Shown in pieces: positions 37,260 to 48,824 of a stretch of DNA of 64,000 nt. Origin of the DNA: Saururus chinensis (lineage: Eukaryota > Streptophyta > Magnoliopsida > Piperales > Saururaceae). The translations under genes were made by a program, and so were the position numbers. The notes under the pieces are model-generated. The model worked only from the letters and a program-made list of their open reading frames with translations. It did no database searches and was not told the origin of the DNA. The stretch lies in assembly GCA_035235625.1 (NCBI GenBank), contig CP141148.1, positions 4,087,001-4,151,000 of the forward strand, in the 5' to 3' direction. How positions within the stretch are numbered: the stretch's first letter is position 1; each line of letters opens with the position of its first letter.

Positions 37260-37440
37260 GTTAGAGTAAGATGACCATCGGATCATAGCCTAACCACTAA
37301 AAGCTATTATTCTAGCTGGGGAAGTATTTTTTATGCTCCACTATGACAATGCGCCGAGAGTAAGGAATGCATGAGAGTGGTTGGATTTCAAGATAGGTGG
37401 CGCACACGCTAGCGCACGTTAGTGTAAGTAATACTTAACC
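37260..37440. repeat. Small repeat with CACACGCTAGC...CGTTAGTGTAAG
   Basis: ATTTTTTATGCTCC...CACACGCTAGCGCACGTTAGTGTAAGT matches, in inverse, 54,240-54,400. Shorter relatives lie near 58,918-59,050 and 60,480-60,600. It borders the resumption of the gene B 3' flank. The family is not identified. Confidence 0.55.
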
Positions 37441-37690
37441 TTCTATAAACAAGCAAATACCGAAGTCTTATTTATTTATAATGCCAAAGATACATACATG
37501 TTCTACTAGACATGGTACAGAATGAATCGTTGAATTCCAGTGACAATGATTTTAACATTTGTTACGTGGAAGTTGAAAAGTATAAAAAAATGAAAATTGC
37601 AAAAACGAAAAAATACAAGTGAAATGAATCATATACTACAAAAGATACAAAAATCTCCTAATTAAACAGAGAAAAAATGATAATCGGTCA
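37441..37690. repeat. Proximal 3' flank of gene B
   Basis: It matches the 3' flanks of relic E (42,960-43,084) and gene D (59,350-59,597), for example ACTAGACATGGTACAGAATG and the TGACAATGATTTTAACATTTG block. It continues the separated part at 10,600-11,622. Confidence 0.75.
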
Positions 37691-38116
37691 TCACGGGTGC
37701 ACATCATCCACTTTCTCATGTCCAGCTCCGGGGCTTGGTCCAGAGTCCTTGATCCCCTGAATGCTGGCTATGTTTGCGAACTTAACCCCCCCGCCATGGC
37801 TGTAAGAGTTCCCAGCTCCAGGACTTGGGCCAGACTCCATCCCTCCAAGAGGGTACTTCGCAGGGAATCCATTCTCATCTTCATCACTGCGTACATGCCC
37901 TTGACCGGGGCTGGGCCCAGAGTCCTTTATCCCACCAAGAGCATAGCCGTTGATATGTGCATGGTTATCTCCAGGGCTTGGCCCGGAGTTCTTTACCGCG
38001 CCCACAGAGAGTCCATCGACGATCTCTCTGAGAAACGGGTTGAATGGTCTGGCATGGGCAGGGCTCAGGACTGAGCTGAACAAGATAGGAAGAAGAAGAA
38101 GAAGAGAAAGCTTCAT
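37691..38116 (-). CDS. Gene B: secreted precursor with four SGPS peptide repeats (PIP/CEP-like, B-type)
   Basis: An intronless 141-residue precursor. Residues 1-23 are a signal peptide (MKLSLLLLLPILFSSVLSPA, cut after AHA). The propeptide RPFNPFLREIVDGL follows, then SGPS at 44, 66, 95 and 125. Cores are SGPSPGDNH, SGPSPGQGH, SGPSPGAGN and SGPSPGAGH, nine residues with SPGxGH ends like CEP peptides but the SGPS start of PIPs. Linkers contain LGGIKD. The frame stays open upstream to 38,278, but that ATG lies beyond the TATA box (38,218-38,226), so the ATG at 38,116 is the start, as in gene D. It should be exported and proteolytically trimmed. Its partner in the array is gene A. Receptor and exact peptides are not known from sequence. 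Confidence 0.87.
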   Translation of the reverse strand: MKLSLLLLLPILFSSVLSPAHARPFNPFLREIVDGLSVGAVKNSGPSPGDNHAHINGYALGGIKDSGPSPGQGHVRSDEDENGFPAKYPLGGMESGPSPGAGNSYSHGGGVKFANIASIQGIKDSGPSPGAGHEKVDDVHP

Positions 38117-38217
38117 GGTCTCCTTGGCGCTATTCCTCAGCTGAAAGTTTGCCAGATCTGGAAGAGTAGGAAATGCTTTAAATGAATATGGCTTGCTACT
38201 AAAAACTGTAAAGGTTG

Positions 38218-38226
38218 TATTTATAG
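38218..38226 (-). promoter_or_regulatory. TATA box of gene B
   Basis: CTATAAATA on the minus strand, 102 bp upstream of the ATG, in the context CACCACTATAAATACAACC. The same context is kept upstream of gene D and, mutated, at relic E. Confidence 0.75.
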
Positions 38227-38478
38227 TGGTGAGTTGATTCAAAAGTATTGACGAAAACAAAATCGGGAGAGGCACCATTCAAACCCATGTGAGCGCGTGG
38301 TTCCTCATGGGTTGCCATCTTCAACGTCTGTGAAGAGAGGAGGAAGCATCCAGGGGGATTCATCCACGTAGAAGATGGAAGCTGGGCACCTTGAAGTCCA
38401 AGTAACACAGAAGAGAAGAAAGGGATGCGGGGACTTTAATTGATTTTTCAGAGAGGAAAGCTTTTCTGTTTCTGGGTT

Positions 38479-38484
38479 TTGACC
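38479..38484 (+). promoter_or_regulatory. W-box core upstream of gene B
   Basis: TTGACC occurs in the block GGGTTTTGACCAGCTCCTAG, conserved upstream of gene D at 60,364. It fits WRKY control but is only a short motif. Confidence 0.4.
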
Positions 38485-38516
38485 AGCTCCTAGTGTTTTG
38501 GACACTACTGGTTGAT

Positions 38517-39170
38517 TTGGAAATTGGGTTAGGCATGTTGAGAAATATGATGGCATGCAGCGCCATTGTCAACCATCAGTTTGCCGACACTGTACTCTTG
38601 CGTTGGTGGAAGTGAAAGATTGGATACGAGGATAGAACTGGGAAAGAGAATGTCAAGAATTCCATCTTAGAAGTATCTAAGAAGTATATCTTCCTTGGTC
38701 TGATTTGCTTTGTTGAGTTGGCACAACAAAGCAATTCCAGCTTAGGTGGGGGGTCGACACAAATGGTTTTATGGCTTGAAATTCTTAACAAGGTGATCAC
38801 CACCGGCGGCCATGAATAAATAATGTGGAGAAAATAACCGACATTCCCCATTTGACCAAGGAAAGGAGTACTATGGTGAAAGAAAGAACGGGCATTGAGT
38901 ATGTATGTATAGCAAAACAATTAACAATTAAATTTTTGTTTACTGGTTTATATGAGCTTTTGCAGATAGTGCTGGATTTTAGGAAACAAGAAATGGTAGT
39001 TTAGTGGTGTGCTGTTACCCAATCTAATTAATTGCGTAGTATATATAATTAAGCTGTTCTCGTGGTGGGGCTGACCATATGGATGATTTTTAATTAGCAT
39101 TAATTAGGAAGTTGTGCCGGAATTTGGTGTTGAAGATTTTGGAGTGCGATGTTTCTTTTTGAATGTATTA
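38517..39170. repeat. Duplicated upstream segment of gene B
   Basis: It shares TTGGAAATTGGGTTAGGCA, GTCAAGAATTCCATCTTAGA, GGTTTTATGGC and ACCCAATCTAATTAATT with the upstream regions of genes A, C and D. No coding region is supported; similarity to the A-B and C-D intergenic DNA continues to about 39,720. Confidence 0.65.
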
Positions 39171-39479
39171 TTTATATCATCTCAGTCTAATTAACCACAC
39201 ACAAAAGATTGTGACAAAAAAATAGCACATTAAAGAAGCTGTTTTAGAAGGGCTAAAATAAAAAAGAAGCTATCCTCATGGTGGGGCTGACAAGAGGATG
39301 ATTTTAGCTAACTAGGAAGTGATCATGAAGTTGGTGTTGCAAAATCAAAATGTTTTGAGTGATATTGTTTTGGGAATTTATATCCTTTTTGTTTCAAATG
39401 TGAAATTATATTATAACTACTTAAAGCTAATTTGCCTAGAGTAGGATACATGCCTACCTGTAGTCTATGTATAAATAAA

Positions 39480-39587
39480 TATTCTTTATGTCCTATATTA
39501 ATAGCTCTATTTGGTTTTTCAACCTCAACTAATTTTAATTTATTTAAAAAATTAAAGGGAGCTATTAATATGAGACAGGAAAGATAT
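39480..39587. mobile_element. Stowaway-like MITE
   Basis: Ends are imperfect inverted copies containing TGTCCTATATTAATAGCTC and GAGCTATTAATATGAGACA, bounded by TA. The internal arms AATTTATTTAAAAAATTAAA are AT-rich. Confidence 0.6.
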
Positions 39588-41939
39588 TATACTATAGAGC
39601 CTCCCCAGAATTAAAAAATGGGGATGTTAAATTTTAATATGTGCAATTGATAATAAGTTGAATAGTTACGGATATTGAAAGGTCATGATCATACTTTACT
39701 TGAACGACTTACAGATGCCTTTGGAAAAAATAACGATCTAGCCTTAATTGCACTGCTTGGATATTCTATTTGAGTATTGTGGGGAGGTGCTAGGGTCAAA
39801 TGGCATTGCATATAATGTGTCTCTTACAAAAGAAAAAGATAAAAAAGAAAGCCTCCAGTAATGATCAGAGCATGTAACCATGTTACATAGTGCTCATTAA
39901 TTAATATATAGAGGAGTACAACAGTTATAAACATGGTACATATAGCTGTCATGTTAGCCTCTATATACCACGTTAATAGAGCCCGGCCGGTGAGGCTAGA
40001 TGTGTCCCACCACTTTTTGGTCATTCACCCTATCGGTTGAACCCCCCACCAAACAATAATTAAAATCTATTTTTTGGTCATTTAGCTCCTAGTCAAGTCC
40101 ATTGCTGATGCCGGGGCTTTCATACTGCAGCAATATAATTTCACAATTGATGTAATTTTAAACAAATCTCATATCACAAATGTAAATTGATTTACAATTG
40201 AATAAACTGGACTTGTCATTTTCAATTTACAAGTCAATGAGCTAAAACAAATCAACAGTCAGATTGAGTGATCACGAACTCTTATAGAGACAGTTTATTA
40301 CAATCCAAAACAGTAATTTCAATTCCTAACATAGTTTAACTTTTATTACAACTCAAAGCAATAAATTCATAAATACAAAATTCAACTTTGAGCTAAAAAA
40401 ATACTTATCAATCTTCACTGGAGGTTCGGTTTAGCTTGATTAAGAGCATATCCCGCTAATTATTAGAATCAAACTTGCATCAAGTTTCGATAGTTCCATA
40501 TCTAGGAACCAATTTGCCATAAAACTTGCGAAGTTTCAGAGCTTAAAACTAGCAATTTGAATTTCAAAATCTTTCACTTTTTTCATCTTTTATACCTCCA
40601 TTCTCAAGCTATTGCTATAGTAACAAAATTGATGCTGAGCTAAACTTGATGACATGGATTATTGCTTCTTGAATCTTCGATATTAATTTATTATTTTTCT
40701 GCTAATCCTTTTATTCAGAGGTTGAAGATAAAGTACCGAACTTAACAACCATATTAAAATGACCATCACACCCTCGCCTATTTTAATAATAGCCACCCAA
40801 TCATTTTTGCATTAGTGATTGATAATTATACCCTCTATCATTCAAACTGGTAACAAGTGTTCGATAATTTACCTAAACCAGTTTCTCTCTTCTTTCATGT
40901 TCTGAATTTCAAAGAGACAAAGCTGCTGATCCAGCAACTGTCTAGCTGTCTGAGCTCTGTAATCACATACACTTGGGTTAAGAACTTTGAGAAAGGGGGT
41001 ATCTAGCCTGACTATGCTCCATGACGAGAACACCGTGACCAGCTCATATACAACAACTTGTTATCGATCTCTGTACAATTGCCCTTTTGTATACAATGTT
41101 TAAAGATACGATAACTTGTTATCTATGTACAGTTATCCTCTTACGTACTTATGTTCATAGCCCTATCTAAATTGATTATGATGCTCCGGGTTGATCAAGC
41201 AAATATTTTTTCTTTTGAAAAATGTGCCTTTTGATTCTGCCCCTTGAGATATGAGTGTCACGCCACAAAAAATATAGCCTACTTTCAGCCCTTATATAAT
41301 CCTTTCACTAGGTAAAATCTAGACATTTCATAAAATTGCATTCTACTGCATGTGCACCCCTTGCACCAACAGGTGCCACCCTGAATCCGCGTTGTCCCTG
41401 ACCCCTGCGTACCTGCATTCTCGTCCGCCCGTCCCTGTCCTTGCCCCCTGCGTACCTGCTCTTCCTGGCATCTTCGCCAAGGCGGTAGGGTCCCTCCCAT
41501 GGTAGGAGGATTCCTGTTAGGGGAGCAAGAAACCTCATGTCGTCTCAGACGGGGCAGTAACGGGGCCATTCATCCTGGACGGAGGGAGAGGGCAGGGGTT
41601 TCTTGCTCCGATCCCCTGACTAGGTAAGCAGGAAAGCCTCTCTCCTGCTCCATTATCTCCGATGGGGCCCTACAGTCTCTATTGTGGAGGCACCCCCTGG
41701 CAGCATTGGGGTGGGTCCATTGTCCCCAACCTTGGCACAACGAGTGGGAGTGACGGACCGGCCGGTGCCCGAGGTATCACCGGAAAATAGGGGAGTGTGA
41801 AGGGGGTGCATGGGGTGAGTCATGAGTAAAAAAAAAGGTAGAAAATGACTGAATTGACAAGAAAAGTGGGGCGCAAAATCTATGCCTTCATAAGGGAATC
41901 TAAAAGCTCATATTCCTCGGATCATGATCGTTGTACAAC
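39588..41939. other. No gene recognised; GC-rich patch near 41,340-41,800
   Basis: Up to about 39,720 this is decayed unit DNA. After that nothing was recognised. Within 41,340-41,800 there is a GC-rich stretch in which CCCCTGCGTACCTGC occurs twice. No credible coding region or element boundary was found. Confidence 0.4.
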
Positions 41940-43084
41940 AATCCAATAAGAGACAATTCTTAAATTAGGTTCATTGCTTATTTTACATGAAACTCTGACC
42001 TATACATGGTAAATGGAACATCATCCTGAACATCACCTGCAGGTACCAAGTTTAGTTTAAAGTCATCTAAAAAAAAGTTTAGTTTAAAGTGGGCGGACGC
42101 ATAAAACTGCAACAATTCTTATACCATGTCAATATCATATGAAAAGTGGTAAAGCATGCGAACACTTCACAACAGACCCACAAAAAATGGCTTTAACGTT
42201 CACTTTGAGCAAAACTTTCTTCTACTGCGCGCCTACCTTCCCATCTGATCACTCCAATGTCATTGTCACTCTGATAAGCGATCCTTTGTCATAATAGGAA
42301 AAGAAATGAACATTCTTAGCAAGAAGGAAGTGAAAAATACGTACCCAGGCCAGATGGCACCTTAAAAAGGAAAACACCTTTCTATGTGAGTGTAAAATAT
42401 CACATGAAAAAGTGTGTTAGTGAAGAGGGTTAGAGAAAGGCCCTTACATTCAACGCGCTGTATTGTCCCCAACTTCAAATAATTTATATATCAAAATTTA
42501 AAATGGTACTCTCTACTAGTTGATGTGGAACTAGCGTGGCAACTTTAACTGCCCACCTTCATCCTTATCACAAGCATGTCCCTCTCAATTACTGATTTTG
42601 TTTCATGTAGAAAAGCGAAGCCATCAACCACTGAACGGTCTTCCTTGTTATCTGAAACTACTTCAAGCTGGTGGAACACGTTATTTGGTTGTGGAAGTGA
42701 AGGGAAATGTGACGGTAGGCCTTCAATTTAGTATATCTTCTACAGAAAGTCTACCCTCTTCTTCTTCTTCTTCTCTCTCTTTTTTTTTCTAAGTCCACGC
42801 CCTTCTCCACTCAAGACTTCGACAACTTAAATTCTATAAAGGACCAAATACCAAAGTCATCTTACTTTTTTTTCCATATCCCAGATATACAAGTGTCTCT
42901 TCACATCTCATAGAATGAATTTCGATATCCTGCACGAAAAAATCTACTTATTTTTGCTTATGCAAGGGATACTGGATACGTACATGTATGGCTACAGACA
43001 GTAGAAAATGAATCATGGAATTCCTGTGACAAAGATGTTAGCATTTGTCACATGAATCGTATACAAAAAATAATGATGATCGGT
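41940..43084. repeat. 3' flank of relic E, homologous to those of genes B and D
   Basis: Shared blocks include ACCTGCAGGTACCAAGTT, CTGATCACTCCAATGTCATT, ACTCAAGACTTC and GTGACAAAGATGTTAGCATT. Here the flank is uninterrupted across the point where the 25.8-kb block sits next to gene B. Confidence 0.75.
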
Positions 43085-43265
43085 CATCACAGGCGCACAT
43101 CATCCACCTTCCCATGGCCAGCTCATAGTCACCTGAAGTGCTCTGCCTTAGATTGGAGATGGCTGGTTCTGAAAGAATAGGAAATGCTGCAAATGAGCCT
43201 GACCTACTACTGAAAATGGATTAGTTTATTCAAAAAATGGATTATTTTATCTATAGTGGTGAGGG
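43085..43265 (-). pseudogene. Relic E: B-type SGPS precursor with the coding region deleted
   Basis: The end of the coding region (minus strand GGCCATGGGAAGGTGGATGATG, equivalent to the C-terminal GHxKVDDV) is fused directly to the conserved start region GGTGACTATG. The ATG survives, but the next bases belong to the last repeat, so it reads MSWPWEGG and stops. About 390-400 bp, including the signal peptide and essentially all four repeats, are missing. The TATA context CACCACTATAGATAA near 43,250 is mutated from CACTATAAATA. The 3' and 5' flanks on both sides match gene D. Confidence 0.85.
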
Positions 43266-43480
43266 GATTTTTCTGTTTTTGGGGCAAGGAGAGGATTCAA
43301 AGGTATTGATGAAACAGTTGCCAGTTGAGGCCAAGCGGCATTCAATGCCATGAGGGACAAGTTCAACATCTGTGAGGAGAATAGGAAGTATCCAGGGGGA
43401 TTCATCGACGTGGAAGATGGAACCTGGGTGCCGTGGAGTCCAAGTACAAAAGAGAAGGGAGGGGTCGTGGGGAATCTAGT
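43266..43480. repeat. Upstream segment of relic E
   Basis: It matches the sequence upstream of genes B and D, including GGATTCAAAGGTATTGA and GGAAGTATCCAGGGGGATTCAT. Similarity fades after about 43,480. Confidence 0.7.
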
Positions 43481-44819
43481 TGATTAGTAATTAGAAGGAC
43501 TTGTCTAACTTAGACTAGTTTTTATGACCACAGCTAAGTGACCCACAATGGGAACGGAAGACTGCCATATCGAAAGAGAAACTTGGGACCAACAATTTGA
43601 TCATACAATGCGGTGGTCATGCAATGTGATCAAGAAAATATTTATTTCTCTGCTTGGAAAGGAAAAGTAATTCGAGGTTTTGATAGGTTCATAGTGTTTG
43701 GACTCTACTGGTTGTTTGGGCTTATTTTTCTGGTCGCGGTAGTTTAAACAACTTTTCTTATTTGGCTCCTCACATTAATTAAGAAATCAGGTTTTGGTAC
43801 ACGAGGAATAGAAAACAAGCCAAAGTGTGATCCATGTTACTAACATATAAAATTTTTAGTCAATATTTGACATTTGACGATTTAAATAGTGATAGACGAC
43901 TTAAAATTTGGCATCTAATAAATTAAATTCCAACTCACAAATGTCAAATTTATTATTTATTATCTTTCTTCTTATACCTATTTAAATAACAAATAAAAGT
44001 ACAACGACAATACATTGTACCATAAAAAATTTACATGCTATTACTATCTACCGTTAAAATGCCAAATGCCACTGGACCAAATTTGCTTGGGGTTGAGAAT
44101 GTATTTCTCTTTCGCGAATTCACATGTGACTGAATGAAATCCATGAGTTAATCACAGACACTACAAAGTCATCATTTTTATCCTCTCTTAATTCATTATT
44201 GAGTGAAAGCTTTTTATCATGTTCATCTTCAACAATTATATTATATTATGCTTTATAATACGTACATTCATGATATATCGAAGAGTTCGATGATCCCATA
44301 AACGTGTAAGCTCATATATGATTGCATACCGCACTTGCAATCCTTCAAGCACTAGCTCAACATGCATCCTCGCAGACTCTTGCGCCACAATAAATTTGCG
44401 GCCTTTGGCCCTTGTGGACATAGTATTTTTTTTCACAAATGTAAATGCTACCCTCACATGAGCACACAGGGATATGTGCCATCAACAAGATGATATATCA
44501 TCATATACTATGGTTATTAATTGACTAATTAGGTGGAGGACTTTGGCCTTTGGAGAGGTAAGTAAATAAAGAAAAATGTTATACCCATGAGCTATTTTTC
44601 ACGAGATACCCACGTAATTTATTCAAACTACGTGGGCCCAACTAACAAATGGTCATCTATGAACCAGTGGGTGAATCCCGTGGCTGTTTTAACATAGCGA
44701 TAGCACATAAATCTAAAAAAAATATGCATGCTCAAATATCATAAAAGGAAACAATAAGAATCAACAAAGGCTCATGGTGGTCTCCACAAACATCTATACC
44801 TTTCTATGCAAGAAGATCA
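43481..44819. other. Intergenic, nothing recognised
   Basis: AT-rich DNA without a supported gene. A 73-residue frame at 44,236-44,457 on the minus strand matches nothing I recognise. Confidence 0.4.
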
Positions 44820-45030
44820 TTCTTCCACTTCTAGTGTATATAATCGATAACCTAGCATCCTAGGAAACCCATATCTCACACTTTCTTATATCAATCTACA
44901 AAATGTCGGCATTGTTTGGACTTCTCAAATACTTGCCACCAAGAACAACCATTGCTGCTTCATCAAACCTTCTCAATGACTCAATTGAGGTACTTTCACT
45001 GACCCACACATACAATATTTGCGGCAAACT
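44820..45030 (+). other. Possible promoter and first exon of an unidentified gene or fragment
   Basis: A TATATAATC motif near 44,838 is followed 65 bp later by an ATG (44,903). The frame reads MSALFGLLKYLPPRTTIAAS and on to CGKL, and then meets a strong splice-donor-like GTAAGTAAG near 45,030. The frame itself stops at 45,109. No downstream exon was found and the protein is not recognised, so this could be a gene fragment or chance. Confidence 0.2.
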
Positions 45031-45109
45031 CGTAAGTAAGCATCCTCATTGCAATAATGACCTTTTTAGGAGACGACAAACCAATACAACCCATGTATCT
45101 CTTTTTTGA

Positions 45110-48100
45110 ACAAATTAAGGATCATATTCCTCCACTATGTTTAAAATTTGAAGAAAAAGATATTGGGGCTTTTGAAACTTCCTATGTAATTAATTTGGGG
45201 TTTTTAGCAAATTAGCCATTAATGTAGAGTCATTGATAGACTTGGATTCGTACTCTAAAAAGAAATGTATGACCTAAAATGGAACGACACCTCAACCAAT
45301 AGGCTTTATTTGTGACATCTAGGAATTCCCAATATTTCTAACTTCTTGTCATGTCAAAAACTAATAGTTTTGACCTCTGAACATTCTCATCAACAAAACT
45401 TTCTATGTAAAATGATTTTGGGTCTTAGACTTGGAGAAATAGAAAGTAGACTTTGAGAAATGGTGCTAAGAAAACGGAAATGGGAGTTCCAAAGAGGAAG
45501 TTATGCACATTTAAAGTTTATGGACAAATTTGCTAATGAGGCATCAATGTGTTGATGGCATGTAGATATTGGTGTTGATGAACCATTGACTTGTTGATGG
45601 TGGTGGTAGTAATCTAAATAATCATCAATGGACGGGCCAATGATGTGGAGCATAAAATGGGAATTTGACAGGTACATAGAAAGTGTCAGTTCTATCCCTA
45701 TTTAATGCTTCACATTTCTTGTGGTATCTATCATAAGAAAAACTCTCAATAGACAATAGGAGCACATTTCATAGGCTTGAGAAGCATTAGAAGGGAGATC
45801 AAGAAGGATGCTCATTGAACCAATCACAAAAACTTATGTAGATCCCTCCACGCAATTCCTCATGTATTGCATGACTGGTATTCATTTTTTCTAGTGCTAC
45901 TTGTTAGGCTATGAACGACACTTGCATGGTTGTATTAGTCTTCAATCTCATTGATGAATGACTTCCATTTGTACCTTACGTAGGGCTCATTGTTAGAGGG
46001 GAGTATAAAAAATATTTCCTATATCTTGCATTCCCAAACTTAGATTTACATATTATTAGTACCATTGGAAAGCTCTCAATTAGCTCTATCAAGTGAGATC
46101 CTAAATAAATATGTGTTCTCAAATGTTTTTGTATGTGCCACACATACTTCATGCTTTCTTATAATATTTTTTGTATTTTTGCCTATGTTATACATGTTTG
46201 AGTTCCTGCATTCATGACACCAATGAAAAATTCTTGACCAGCTCTATGAAATGAAACTCACTACCAAATTTGTCCTAAATATGAAATATGAGTTTCATAG
46301 AGTGAAGTCTTTTGACACCATTGTCCTCTCCAACCTATGACCTAATATTTAGCCTGTAAGATTTAGACTTGTACTTGCCTACTATTAGTGTATTTAGGTT
46401 TTTATAATACTTATAATTATATATGCATGTAATATATGATCATTGTAATTTTAGAAGTGTGTATTGTAATTATAGCATGCAAGAGAGATTTTTGTTTGAT
46501 AAGTTCTTTTATTTTTTTCTTAACTAATCTATACTTTTATGCACAATATGTGTGCATTCTTGCTAATATAAATAATCAAGGTATAAGATAGGATCTCATA
46601 TGTGCAAATGCATATAGATTCTACACTACATTCAACCTACCTGCTTCTCATAAACTATATCACGGGCTATAATAGCACAAGAACCAAAAGCAACAGCAAT
46701 GACAAGGAATAACTCTTAAGCTTTAAAGAGCATTCCATAAGAACAAGATATTTAATTATCAACAATTAGATATGGTCAACATCTCCTAAGATGTTAGTTG
46801 CTTACATACATGTTAGATAACATCTAGAATGTTACAATCAACAGCATCAAATCTAAACATAATTTTCCCTAACATGTAGCACCATCTTATAAAGTATACA
46901 ATCATACATGAAATGCTTGTGTTATCAAATAACATTTTTACCATCATCACAACTAAGTAGCATATTTCAAGGTGTAACGATAATGATACTTTTGTGCCGC
47001 CACTAATACATACATCACATGCCATGGATTTTTCACAAATCCACTTAATCAACACAATCATGGAGTCACACAACTAACTTTTAAGCTCTACACAAGCACA
47101 CCACATTGGATAGATCCACGACCCTTCATTAACACATCACCTAAAAGTATTAGTGTGGTTTTATTATTTCTCATAAGAGTGTTATCAATCATCATGTTCA
47201 TCTTCAAGATTGAATTATTCTTGTTTCAACTTGATCTAACATAGCTTCTTAGTTTTCCACTTTGCTAACACTCACAATAACCCACACAACAACCAATCCT
47301 AGGGAGACTGTATATAATCCATCAATATAGGTTTGACAACACACCCACCCTCATTAACCAAAATACTCAATACAAACTCTCCTTATATAAAAACGAATGT
47401 GAAGGTATGATACCTTACCATGCCTCATATTTACAACAATTGATAGAGCAACTCATATCTAGAACCTCTGTCTACAAACAACTTATAGAGAAACTCATAT
47501 GTGAAAGCTCTATCTATACCCTAAACCTCACTGTCCATGAAATAGGGTTGAGGTCCCTTAAGGCTCATGGACTCAAGTGACAACAATTCTCAGCCTATTA
47601 TAATTGTAAAAAAAACCCAAATGGTCATGTTGTACCGTGGTCCTTTGTAAATTATGCTCTTGTGCATTCATACTCATATTTCATAGAACTATACACTAGG
47701 AGCAACTCTCAAGCATCTTTACAAGAGAGACAATGACTCTCAAAAGGCTAAATACCACCTTGTCGTGTCTAACATACAGCCATTTGAAGACCTCATTCTC
47801 ATACATTCCATTATATATTTCTTAGTATTATGCAATGGAAAGTCAAATTCTTTATTTAAAGTTTAATTCATCGTAATGCTATTGACTACCAAACATTTAA
47901 GTCAACTTTGGTTCTTACTCTCTCTACAACATTTCTCTATCTAGAAAACATTCTAGCTATGGGTACAGTCTCACTCACCCTCAAAAGACTCTCTATTTAG
48001 TCCACTCTTATGAACAATCTACCATACTTTGGTTTAGTCCCTCAAGCACACTAGGAACTAACTCATAAGATCAACTCTAAGGAAGGACATGTAATCCTCT

Positions 48101-48824
48101 TTGATTACCAAAAGTCTGAAGTTAAAATTCTTATTTAATTCTATATAATTCCAAATGTATGTTATGTTTTACACTATTTAACCATTGTTACTAGATTTAT
48201 CTCCTCATGCAACCCCAACAACCTAGTCCCAACCCATCCCATGAGTCTACCCTATGTTTACTTTTAGTGTATTTTAATAATTATCTTTAGCCTCTTTTAG
48301 GGTACAACTCAAATCTAAGGATCATTTTGACCTCATACCAACTCTTAATAAAATGACAATATTTTCTTCTCTAACCATCATATTTTTGTGAGGAATTTAT
48401 AACATTAGCCTCCCTAAGAATCTTACTCATACTAGGGTTATCATTCTGTAAATAGTAGTCAAGTTTGACCCACATTGACATCTATCTTTATCTCTACTAA
48501 CACGTCAACAACCATGTCATTGTCCACCACACACTCGTTGACACTTTGTCCTGTGTCAATAGTAAGATGTCAGCATCTTTCCTTCTCGTCGGCAAATATC
48601 AACATGTTGTTGTCCATCAACAAGTTCACCGACATGTTTGTGACTTATTGATAGTATTATAAGCTTTGGGTTTAGTTTATCGACATGTCGATGCTCTATT
48701 GATGCGTCTATTGACATATTAGTGTCATGTCATTAATTTGTTTATTTTCAACAAATACTAGCTCCTACTTTTTAAACTTATTTTTGGCCAAGATCATTAT
48801 ATTTTAGTTATCATCAACACTTGG
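45110..48824. other. Repeat-derived DNA without a recognised gene
   Basis: The only identified piece is the gypsy LTR relic at 45,800-45,935. GTTGATG-rich text near 45,540-45,620 and its inverse near 48,480-48,720 hint at an older, larger element, but no boundaries could be fixed. Confidence 0.35.
45800..45935 (-). mobile_element. LTR relic related to the gypsy LTR at 53,511
   Basis: On the minus strand, ACCATGCAAGTGTCGTTCATAG and GAGGAATTGCGTGGAGGGATC match the first 130 bp of the LTR at 53,511 (ACCATGCAAGTGTCGTTC; GAGGAATTGGATAGAGGGATC). Confidence 0.7.

Larger units (their letters stand above)
11623..37440. mobile_element. 25.8-kb nested transposon block inserted in the gene B 3' flank
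   Basis: Both edges are placed by comparison with the uninterrupted 3' flanks of relic E and gene D. Inside are at least four nested layers of elements, listed separately. ACTTAAC occurs at both edges (about 11,616 and 37,434), but the right edge is formed by a small repeat family, so a single target duplication is not proven. Confidence 0.75.

Noticed and set aside
11616-37440. ACTTAAC as a 7-bp target duplication of the whole 25.8-kb block
   Set aside because: The right edge coincides with the end of a small repeat family, so the match may be chance. The boundary is kept but not the duplication.
37697-38074. Open frames opposite genes A, B and D (also 8556-8900 and 59538-60068)
   Set aside because: Antisense shadows of the repeat-rich coding strands, with no start context or conservation of their own.
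38117-38278. 54-codon N-terminal extension of gene B
   Set aside because: Its ATG lies upstream of the TATA box, and the internal Met aligns with the start of gene D and begins a proper signal peptide.
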